Below, one piece after another: positions 1 through 5,190 of a stretch of DNA of 5,190 nt (position 1 is the stretch's first letter; every line of letters begins with the position of its first letter). The DNA comes from Deltaproteobacteria bacterium (GTDB lineage Bacteria > Bdellovibrionota > JACOXK01 > 2-02-FULL-40-11): contig JACPST010000001.1 of assembly GCA_016193165.1 (NCBI GenBank), positions 2,572 through 7,761 of the forward strand, in the 5' to 3' direction. The notes beneath the pieces were generated by a model. The model saw only the letters and a list, made by a program, of their open reading frames with translations. It did not search any database and was not told the origin of the DNA. A program made the position numbers and the translations under genes.

Positions 1-526
1 TTCTTCGTCCGGGGCTCCCTATGTTCTCTCTCAAACTTTAAAAACGCCCATCATCAACGCGGGAGATGGCTTTCACGAACATCCCACACAAGCGCTCTTA
101 GATATGTTCACCATTGAAGAAGCCAAAGGAAAAATTTCAGGTCTAAAAATTTTGATTGTTGGAGACATTGCCCACAGCCGCGTGGCCCGGTCTAATATTT
201 ATGGTCTTAAAAAAATGGGAGCTCAACTGATTGTCTGCGGCCCGCCTACGCTTATTCCTCCAGCCATGACAAAACTAGGCGTGGAAGTTTCCCATAACCT
301 CAAAGCTTCCATCCAAAAAGCCGATGTCATCATGATGCTTCGCATTCAAGAAGAAAGACAAGATCGCATTCAGTTTCCATCGAAAAAAGAATATGTTCAA
401 TATTTTGGTTTAAATTCTGAAACTTTAAAACTTGCTAAAAAAGATGTCATCATTATGCACCCTGGCCCCTTAAACCGAGGGGTTGAAATTTCACCGGATG
501 TGGCCGATGGAAGATTTACTCATTAA
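1..526 (+). CDS. pyrB: Aspartate carbamoyltransferase catalytic chain, 5' end outside window, C-terminus truncated
   Basis: This is the catalytic chain of aspartate carbamoyltransferase (ATCase), which condenses carbamoyl phosphate and L-aspartate to N-carbamoyl-aspartate in the cytoplasm. Reading frame 2 is open from base 2 and gives 174 residues before TAA at 524-526. By comparison with E. coli, roughly the first 105 residues, including the STRT carbamoyl-phosphate loop, lie upstream. Visible motifs are GDGFHEHPTQALLD (HPTQ at fragment residues 27-30, substrate binding), the second-domain Rossmann start LKILIVGDIAHSRVARS, MMLRIQEER (Arg114 and Gln116, aspartate binding) and HPGPLNRGVEI (153-163, carbamoyl phosphate/aspartate contact loop). 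After VADG the protein ends in RFTH, whereas family members continue about 25-30 residues with a pattern like SVILxQVxxGVAVRMA that forms the last helix. That segment is absent in all three + frames here. The last 20 bases overlap pyrC. Identity is certain. Whether the product is functional, or the truncation is an assembly error, is open. Confidence 0.95.
   Translation, partial: SSSGAPYVLSQTLKTPIINAGDGFHEHPTQALLDMFTIEEAKGKISGLKILIVGDIAHSRVARSNIYGLKKMGAQLIVCGPPTLIPPAMTKLGVEVSHNLKASIQKADVIMMLRIQEERQDRIQFPSKKEYVQYFGLNSETLKLAKKDVIIMHPGPLNRGVEISPDVADGRFTH
495..526 (+). other. pyrB-pyrC junction: probable small deletion with 20-base overlap
   Basis: The conserved pyrB text runs up to GCC GAT GG (codons of ADG) and from there the DNA is the beginning of pyrC, ATGGAAGATTTACTC. 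The sequence GATGG belongs to both genes, as expected for a deletion between short direct repeats. No Shine-Dalgarno sequence sits at normal distance from the pyrC ATG at 507. The nearest purine-rich run, GAGGGG at 477-482, is 24 bases upstream. This fits loss of the native pyrC leader together with the pyrB end, but pyrC could also be translated purely by coupling to pyrB. The deletion is inference from family comparison; only the missing segment and the overlap are seen directly. Confidence 0.6.
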
Positions 527-1721
527 AAATGGAAAAATTAAAAAAATTGCATCACCCCTGAAAGGAACATTTGATCATGTGATCGATGCTAAAAATTGCA
601 TTGTTGCACCGGGATTTATTGATATGCACACGCACTTGAGAGAGCCGGGAGATGAACACAAAGAAACCATTCGCACGGGAGCCAAAGCCGCGGCTCGTGG
701 AGGATTTACTTCGATTGTCTGCATGGCCAATACAAACCCACCCAATGACAATCCCTTCATTACTCAATTTATAAAACTCAAAGCGCAAGAAGAAGCCTGC
801 GTCAACGTCTATCCCGTGGGAGCTCTTTCGAAGGGCTTGCAAGGCGAAGAACTCGCGGAAATTGGAAGCCTCAAAGAAGCAGGATGTGTGGCCATTAGTG
901 ACGATGGACATCCTGTCATGAATAGCTATGTCATGAGAAAAGCGCTGGATTATTGCAGGCATTTTAAACTCCCCATTATTTCTCATTGCGAAGATACGCA
1001 TTTGGTGGGCAAAGGCATGATTAATGAAGGACTTCGTTCTACGATTTTAGGACTTCGGGGAAATCCTTCGGCCTCCGAAGAAATTATGGTGGCACGGGAT
1101 ATTGCCCTGGCAGAGCTCACAGGCTCTCATGTGCATATGGCCCATATCTCGACACAAGCCGCGGTTCGTCTCATTGGAGAAGCCAAAAAACGAAAAGTCT
1201 CTATCTCGTGCGAAGTAACTCCTCATCATCTTTTTCTGACGGATGAATCGGTTGCAACGTATGACACTCATTTTAAAATGGCTCCTCCCTTAAGAAGTCC
1301 AAAAGATATCGCAGCTTTAAAAAAAGGGCTGAAAGAAAATATCATTGATGCGTTTGCCACAGATCATGCTCCTCATAGCAACCTTGAAAAAAATGTTGAG
1401 TTTGAAGAAGCCGCTCATGGAGTGATCGGACTTGAAACAGCCTTGCCCATTACCCTAAAACTGGTCGAAGAAAAAATCCTGACTCTCTCTCAATTTATTG
1501 AAAAATGGACGCTGGCTCCCGCTCGAATTTTAAAACTCTCCAAAGGCACATTAAAGATAGGCGCGGACGCGGACATCACCATTTTTGATCCAACAAAAAA
1601 AATAAAGCTCAATCAAGATGCCTTTTTATCTAAAAGCAAAAATACACCGTTTCATGGCTGGACATGCAAGGGGGAAGTTTTAGCCGCCATCGTGGGAGGG
1701 AAGATTGTCTACCACGTCTAA
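507..1721 (+). CDS. pyrC: Dihydroorotase, class I (metal-dependent amidohydrolase)
   Basis: This enzyme cyclises N-carbamoyl-L-aspartate to L-dihydroorotate, the third pathway step. The protein has 404 residues, close to the roughly 420-430 usual for class I. It begins with the small beta domain (MEDLLIKNGKIKKI) and then the amidohydrolase TIM barrel. Visible metal and substrate elements are HTHLREPG (His41, His43), the NTNP loop (75-78), SDDG (131-134; the Asp that acts as metal ligand in Aquifex/Bacillus-type enzymes instead of a carboxylated Lys), SHCED (His160), HMAHIST (His213) and the catalytic Asp in ATDHAPHS (Asp286). The C-terminal beta domain includes GADADITIFDP. The start at ATG 507 is chosen because class I proteins begin just before this LLIKNG strand. 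In-frame TTG 483 and ATG 498 add only residues encoded within conserved pyrB. The ribosome binding site is weak. The gene ends 17 bases inside carA. In Aquifex this enzyme type needs bound ATCase for activity, so the damaged pyrB upstream matters for it. Confidence 0.96.
   Translation: MEDLLIKNGKIKKIASPLKGTFDHVIDAKNCIVAPGFIDMHTHLREPGDEHKETIRTGAKAAARGGFTSIVCMANTNPPNDNPFITQFIKLKAQEEACVNVYPVGALSKGLQGEELAEIGSLKEAGCVAISDDGHPVMNSYVMRKALDYCRHFKLPIISHCEDTHLVGKGMINEGLRSTILGLRGNPSASEEIMVARDIALAELTGSHVHMAHISTQAAVRLIGEAKKRKVSISCEVTPHHLFLTDESVATYDTHFKMAPPLRSPKDIAALKKGLKENIIDAFATDHAPHSNLEKNVEFEEAAHGVIGLETALPITLKLVEEKILTLSQFIEKWTLAPARILKLSKGTLKIGADADITIFDPTKKIKLNQDAFLSKSKNTPFHGWTCKGEVLAAIVGGKIVYHV
1694..1700 (+). 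promoter_or_regulatory. Shine-Dalgarno sequence of carA, deciding a TTG start
   Basis: GGGAGGG contains the consensus GGAGG (1695-1699) five bases before TTG at 1705. It is the strongest ribosome binding site in the window and lies within the last codons of pyrC. It supports TTG as the carA start: an in-frame TAG at 1681-1683 closes the frame upstream, and no in-frame ATG or GTG occurs before the conserved KAILALENG start of CarA. Confidence 0.85.
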
Positions 1722-2796
1722 AGCCATCTTAGCTTTAGAAAATGGCATTGTCCTGGAAGGAAAATCCTTTGGAGCCGAGGGAGAACGTACTGGCGAAGTC
1801 GTGTTTCATACGGCCATGACCGGCTATCAAGAGGTTCTCACAGATCCTTCCTATAAAGGACAAATGGTTGTGATGACCTATCCCCAAATTGGAAACACAG
1901 GAATTAATTCTTTGGATCATGAATCCGACCGAATTCATTTGGAAGGCTTTATCGTTAAAGAATACTGCGGCACTCCTTCTAACTGGCGCAGTGAAAAAAC
2001 ACTCGCTCAATTTTTAAAAGAATTTGATGTGCCGGGGATTTCAGGCATTGATACCCGCTATCTCACTCGCATCCTTAGAACGGAAGGCTCCTTGAGAGCA
2101 GTCCTTTCCACAAAAGATTTTAATCATCCAAGACTCATTGAAAAAGCTAAGGCCATTCCTTCCATGGCCGGAAAAAATCTAGCTAAACTTGTAAGCACAT
2201 CTCACCCTTATGAATTTCAAGAGAAAAAAAATTCCAAAACCCATGTGGTTGCCTTAGATTTAGGAATTAAAAAAACAATTCTAAAAAAATTAGCTTCTTT
2301 GGATTGCAAAATCACAGTTGTTCCAGCGTCCACGGACCCTGAAACTATTTTACGTCTCAATCCTGATGGCATTTTTTTATCCAATGGCCCGGGAGATCCC
2401 GCGGCGGTCACAGATGTTATTAAAACCACAAAAGGGCTCATCGGCAAAAAACCCATTTTTGGAATTTGTTTAGGACATCAAATTCTAGCCCGCGCCTTAG
2501 GAGGCACTACATCGAAACTCAAGTTTGGACACCATGGAGCCAACCATCCCGTTTTAAATCAAAAAACAAAAGCCATTGAGATTACCTCTCAAAATCATAA
2601 TTTTGTCGTAGACAGAACTTCTTTACATGGAAAAGTAGAAGTTACGCATATTAATCTCAATGACCAAACCGTTGAAGGGTTTTGGGATCCAGAGAAAAAA
2701 GTTTTTGCTGTTCAGTATCATCCTGAAGCCGCACCCGGCCCCCATGATTCTTATTATTTGTTCAAACAGTTTTGTAACCTGATGGAGCGCCCCTGA
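1705..2796 (+). CDS. carA: Carbamoyl-phosphate synthase small subunit (glutamine amidotransferase)
   Basis: CarA hydrolyses glutamine and passes ammonia through a tunnel to CarB for carbamoyl phosphate synthesis, feeding pyrimidine and arginine pathways. The 363-residue length is normal for the family. The N-terminal small-subunit domain (about 1-150) shows LENGIVLEGKSFGAEG, TGEVVFHTAMTGYQEVLTDP, MTYPQIGNTGIN and SGIDTRYLTRILR. After a lysine-rich linker (about 170-178) comes the class I glutamine amidotransferase domain with SNGPGDP, the nucleophile elbow GICLGHQ (Cys255), SQNHNFVV, and YHPEAAPGPHDS supplying His339 and Glu341 of the Cys-His-Glu triad. All catalytic residues are intact. Translation starts at TTG 1705 behind a strong GGGAGGG; no ATG alternative exists. 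The start overlaps pyrC by 17 bases, and the TGA stop shares its A with the ATG of the next gene. An A8 run at 2224-2231 falls in the linker, with the frame intact. Confidence 0.97.
   Translation: MSTTSKAILALENGIVLEGKSFGAEGERTGEVVFHTAMTGYQEVLTDPSYKGQMVVMTYPQIGNTGINSLDHESDRIHLEGFIVKEYCGTPSNWRSEKTLAQFLKEFDVPGISGIDTRYLTRILRTEGSLRAVLSTKDFNHPRLIEKAKAIPSMAGKNLAKLVSTSHPYEFQEKKNSKTHVVALDLGIKKTILKKLASLDCKITVVPASTDPETILRLNPDGIFLSNGPGDPAAVTDVIKTTKGLIGKKPIFGICLGHQILARALGGTTSKLKFGHHGANHPVLNQKTKAIEITSQNHNFVVDRTSLHGKVEVTHINLNDQTVEGFWDPEKKVFAVQYHPEAAPGPHDSYYLFKQFCNLMERP
2784..2787 (+). promoter_or_regulatory. Shine-Dalgarno sequence of the unknown gene after carA
   Basis: GGAG lies inside the last carA codons, eight bases before ATG 2796. 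It sits beside a TGATG stop-start overlap, the classic arrangement for reinitiation by the same ribosome, and so supports both the start and coupled synthesis with CarA. Confidence 0.7.
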
Positions 2797-3446
2797 TGAT
2801 AACGTTTGAAGAGTACCTAAGTCGCATCACGGATCATTATACATCTAAAGAATACGAACTCGAAGTCATGAAGGCTAAAAAAGAATTTTTTGGCTTTATT
2901 GGAAGCGTTCATGAAGAAGATCCTTTTTTTGAATCCTACATGACTGCTTTTATTGAATGGTATATTTTTGCCCGAGATATGACCGATAAAGACCTCCCCC
3001 CCATTCGTCTCTTTTATCGAGATCATGCGCAGACCTTGCCTGCCGAAGAAAAAGCAATTTATGAAGACTTTACTAAATTTAGACATTCTATCTTTATGAC
3101 CAAAAAAGTAAAACCGTCACTCCTTGTGGTTCATGATCTTTATGCCAATGAAAAAATTACGATTGAACATAATTTTCCAGCCGCGGGATTTAACACAGGA
3201 GATATTTTTGAAGCTATTTTAGTTCCATTTCGAGGACAACTGACATTTACAAAAACCTTTTTCTTCCACCCGCAAGAAGTTAAGCGCTTTATCGTCAAAG
3301 AACTTAAAAAAGTAAGAAAACTGGAACAAAAAATACTCCTGAAGGTCATCATGCGGTTTCGGCGCCTGAGACTGAAATTCGATCGCTATTCTCACGTTTC
3401 TCCCGCACAAATTTATACCGAAGAAGAATTTAATAAATATGCCTAA
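2796..3446 (+). CDS. Conserved-looking protein of unknown function between carA and carB
   Basis: The product has 216 residues; no enzyme family or catalytic motif is recognised. It is predicted soluble, with no signal peptide or membrane segment. Residues 1-62 look helical and charged and hold the blocks [13 protein letters not shown] (20-32) and [10 protein letters not shown] (52-61). Residues about 105-160 look beta-rich: [17 protein letters not shown], then [11 protein letters not shown] (135-145) and a phenylalanine-rich strand ending FFFHP (155-159). Residues 160-205 are a strongly basic helix rich in Lys and Arg. I recall proteins with similar EWY and GDIxEAxLVP patterns in deltaproteobacteria-like genomes, but cannot name a family. 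The start is ATG 2796 in a TGATG overlap with carA, with GGAG at good distance. The end overlaps carB by eight bases. This tight placement suggests coexpression with, and perhaps a role at, carbamoyl-phosphate synthase, but that is inference. Base use matches the neighbours, so recent transfer is not suggested. Confidence 0.85.
   Translation: MITFEEYLSRITDHYTSKEYELEVMKAKKEFFGFIGSVHEEDPFFESYMTAFIEWYIFARDMTDKDLPPIRLFYRDHAQTLPAEEKAIYEDFTKFRHSIFMTKKVKPSLLVVHDLYANEKITIEHNFPAAGFNTGDIFEAILVPFRGQLTFTKTFFFHPQEVKRFIVKELKKVRKLEQKILLKVIMRFRRLRLKFDRYSHVSPAQIYTEEEFNKYA
2847..2870 (+). repeat. 24-base near-identical repeat, copy 1 (in unknown gene)
   Basis: These 24 bases encode KEYELEVM (residues 18-25 of the unknown protein) and match 4078-4101 in carB in the same codon phase, with a single difference (C at 2855, T at 4086, a silent Tyr change). 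Similarity stops at both edges. Confidence 0.75.
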
Positions 3447-5190
3447 ACGAACCGACATTGAAAAAATTTTAATCCTAGGGGCAGGCCCCATTGTAATTGG
3501 CCAAGCCTGTGAATTTGATTACTCGGGAACCCAAGCGTGCAAAGTCTTAAAAGAAGAAGGCTATGAAGTCATTCTCATAAACTCTAATCCAGCCACCATT
3601 ATGACCGATCCTGAGTTTGCGGATAAAACATATATCGAACCTCTGACACCAGAATTTGTTGAAAAAGTAATAGAAAAAGAAAGACCCCACGCCCTTCTTC
3701 CAACCCTGGGAGGCCAAACCGCTTTAAATTTAGCTAAAGATGCGGCGGAGAGAGGCATCTTAAAAAAATTCGGAGTAGAGCTGATTGGAGCACGATTAGA
3801 GTCCATCCAAAAAGCAGAAGACCGAGAACTTTTTAAAGAGGCCATGCAAAAAATTGGGCTAGAAGTGCCTAAAAGCGGCGTAGCCTCTTCTCTTTTAGAT
3901 GCCAAGGTCATTGTCCAAGATATCGGATATCCTGTCATTATTCGTCCTTCCTTTACTCTCGGCGGACACGGCGGCAGTGTCGCGTATAATCAAGAAGAAT
4001 TAAAAACAGCGGTAGACTGGGCGCTGTCGGCAAGCCCCGTTCATCAGATCTTACTTGAGCAATCGGTCTTGGGCTGGAAAGAATATGAACTCGAAGTCAT
4101 GCGAGATTTAAAAGACAATGTGGTTATTGTTTGCTCCATTGAAAATTTTGATCCCATGGGAGTTCACACTGGAGACAGCATCACTGTAGCCCCCATCCAA
4201 ACGCTCACAGATAAAGAATATCAATATATGCGAGAGTCAGCCAAAAAAATTATTCGAGAAATTGGCGTTGACACAGGGGGATCCAATATCCAATTTGCAG
4301 TCCACCCCCAAACGGGCAAACAAGTTGTCATTGAAATGAATCCCAGAGTTTCTCGAAGTTCAGCTCTCGCTTCCAAAGCCACGGGATTTCCTATCGCAAA
4401 AATCGCCGCAAAATTAGCTGTTGGCTATACGCTGGATGAAATTCAAAATGATATTACAAGAGAAACGCCCGCGTGTTTTGAGCCCACGATTGATTATGTG
4501 GTCACCAAAATCCCCCGCTTTACTTTCGAAAAATTTCCCCGGTCTGAAAATACGCTTACCACACAAATGAAATCTGTGGGAGAAGTGATGGCCATCGGGC
4601 GCTCATTTAAAGAGTCGCTTCAAAAAGCAATGTCTTCCCTTGAAACAAATCGCTTAGGATTTATTTCCTTAGTTCCTAAAGATCATCCCAATCCCCGAGG
4701 TGAAATTGAAAATCATCTCAAACATCCCAATGCAGATCGGCTGTGGTACATTGGAGAAGCTTTTCGACATGGATTTTCCCTAGAAGAAATCCATACCCTC
4801 ACCCATATTGATCCTTGGTTTTTAAACCACATCCAAGACATTATTGAATTTGAAACTGTCATCCTGAGGGCGAAGCCCGAAGGATCCCATCCTCTTCTAA
4901 AACAAGCAAAAGAACTCGGCTTTTCAGACCAACGGCTGGCTCAACTCTTACAAACCTCGGAAGAAAGTATTCGCGCTCAAAGAAAAGCTCAAAAAATCAC
5001 AGCTCACTTTAAAACGGTCGACACCTGTGGAGCAGAGTTTGAAGCCTATACTCCTTATTATTATTCTTCTTATGATTTAGAAGATGAAAAACAAAAACAA
5101 CCCACCTCGAAAAAGAAAATTATGATACTGGGAGGAGGCCCCAATCGCATTGGTCAAGGCATTGAATTTGACACGTGCTGTGTTCATGCC
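3439..5190 (+). CDS. carB: Carbamoyl-phosphate synthase large subunit, 3' end outside window
   Basis: CarB makes carbamoyl phosphate from bicarbonate, two ATP and ammonia delivered by CarA. The frame is open from ATG 3439 to the window end: 584 residues of the usual roughly 1060-1100. The N-terminal pre-ATP-grasp block is [17 protein letters not shown] (14-30). The carboxyphosphate ATP-grasp half follows and numbers exactly like the E. coli enzyme from memory: Arg129, Arg169, Glu215 in [12 protein letters not shown], Gln285, Glu299 and Asn301 in [10 protein letters not shown]. The oligomerisation domain spans about 403-555. The second, carbamate-phosphorylating half begins at about 558 with [19 protein letters not shown]. 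Oddities are a glycine-rich ATP loop reading GGHGGS (175-180) where GGTGGG or GGSGGG is usual, and a palindromic repeat translated as residues 474-483. The start overlaps the preceding gene by eight bases, with only a weak purine stretch (GAAGAAG, 3420-3426) upstream, so coupling is likely. Arginine/UMP regulation sits in the C-terminal domain, outside the window. Confidence 0.97.
   Translation, partial: MPKRTDIEKILILGAGPIVIGQACEFDYSGTQACKVLKEEGYEVILINSNPATIMTDPEFADKTYIEPLTPEFVEKVIEKERPHALLPTLGGQTALNLAKDAAERGILKKFGVELIGARLESIQKAEDRELFKEAMQKIGLEVPKSGVASSLLDAKVIVQDIGYPVIIRPSFTLGGHGGSVAYNQEELKTAVDWALSASPVHQILLEQSVLGWKEYELEVMRDLKDNVVIVCSIENFDPMGVHTGDSITVAPIQTLTDKEYQYMRESAKKIIREIGVDTGGSNIQFAVHPQTGKQVVIEMNPRVSRSSALASKATGFPIAKIAAKLAVGYTLDEIQNDITRETPACFEPTIDYVVTKIPRFTFEKFPRSENTLTTQMKSVGEVMAIGRSFKESLQKAMSSLETNRLGFISLVPKDHPNPRGEIENHLKHPNADRLWYIGEAFRHGFSLEEIHTLTHIDPWFLNHIQDIIEFETVILRAKPEGSHPLLKQAKELGFSDQRLAQLLQTSEESIRAQRKAQKITAHFKTVDTCGAEFEAYTPYYYSSYDLEDEKQKQPTSKKKIMILGGGPNRIGQGIEFDTCCVHA
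4078..4101 (+). repeat. 24-base near-identical repeat, copy 2 (in carB)
   Basis: This copy encodes KEYELEVM at CarB residues 214-221, the conserved ATP-grasp segment containing Glu215. It differs from 2847-2870 by one silent base. Because the protein segment is ancestral in CarB, this would be the donor if the pair arose by copying. Confidence 0.75.
4858..4887 (+). repeat. Dispersed palindromic element (GTCATCCTGAG type) inside carB, read in frame
   Basis: The 30-base segment begins GTCATCCTGAG and ends CCCGAAGGATCC. It folds as ATCCT (4861-4865) with AGGAT (4881-4885), a symmetrical GA/GA internal loop (4866-4867 and 4879-4880), and GGGC (4868-4871) with GCCC (4875-4878) around a GAA loop. 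From memory it matches an abundant dispersed repeat (GTCAT-Y-CTGAG, core, GAAG-R-ATC) found between genes in many bacterial phyla. Here it is exactly ten codons, [10 protein letters not shown] (CarB 474-483), within the variable part of the oligomerisation domain between [13 protein letters not shown] and [10 protein letters not shown]. The forward frame one base later would hit TGA, so the frame used is a tolerated one. No second copy occurs in the window. The palindrome is seen directly; membership of the repeat family is by recall. Confidence 0.75.

Noticed and set aside
483..506. Upstream TTG (483) or ATG (498) as the pyrC start
   Set aside because: These would add residues encoded within conserved pyrB codons. 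The family N-terminus matches the ATG at 507, and neither alternative has a well-spaced ribosome binding site.
507..526. Programmed frameshift making a PyrB-PyrC fusion protein
   Set aside because: No slippery heptamer or downstream pseudoknot is evident at the overlap, and a fusion would still lack the ATCase C-terminal helix.
571..586. GATCATGTGATC near the pyrC start as an operator palindrome
   Set aside because: It is short, lies inside coding sequence for the N-terminal beta domain, and has no partner site; probably chance.
552..1001. Open frame of 149 codons on the - strand within pyrC
   Set aside because: It lies wholly opposite a strongly conserved dihydroorotase, resembles no known protein and has no visible ribosome binding site; it is a shadow.
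2224..2231. A8 run in carA as a possible frameshift or slippage site
   Set aside because: The frame stays intact on both sides and the run encodes the lysine-rich linker; similar short homopolymers are common in this AT-rich sequence.
3561..3938. Open frame of 125 codons on the - strand within carB
   Set aside because: It lies opposite the conserved ATP-grasp region of CarB and its translation shows no domain; it is a shadow.
3983..3988. TATAAT in carB as an internal promoter
   Set aside because: No -35-like element is found at the right spacing, and the hexamer encodes the conserved AYN residues of CarB.

Overview
The window is a compact stretch of a bacterial de novo pyrimidine (UMP) biosynthesis operon, all on the + strand, in the order pyrB (3' part), pyrC, carA, a gene of unknown function, carB (5' part). 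Together these encode the first three steps of the pathway. CarA/CarB make carbamoyl phosphate, PyrB joins it to aspartate, and PyrC closes the ring to dihydroorotate. There is no intergenic DNA: each gene overlaps the next (20, 17, 1 and 8 bases), so the operon is probably one translationally coupled unit. Its promoter and any attenuator lie upstream of the window. I see no RNA gene, terminator, insertion sequence, CRISPR array or promoter.

The base composition is moderately AT-rich, with A- and T-rich homopolymers. A class I dihydroorotase, the gene order, and a carA-X-carB arrangement with a roughly 216-residue protein X fit, from memory, a deltaproteobacteria-like lineage (Bdellovibrionota, Myxococcota, Desulfobacterota or a related uncultured phylum). 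This assignment is inference and low in confidence.

Three things stand out in an otherwise housekeeping region. (1) pyrB stops just after its VADG motif and lacks the roughly 25-30 C-terminal residues (the last helix) of normal ATCases. The stop falls inside the start of pyrC, as if a small deletion joined the two genes. (2) carB carries in frame, at 4858-4887, a 30-base palindromic element of the dispersed GTCATCCTGAG...GAAGGATC type usually seen between genes. It supplies ten residues of the oligomerisation domain. (3) A 24-base segment with one mismatch is shared by the unknown gene (2847-2870) and carB (4078-4101), encoding KEYELEVM in both. The unknown gene between carA and carB is itself the best candidate for an undescribed function. 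No evident new defence or mobile system is present.
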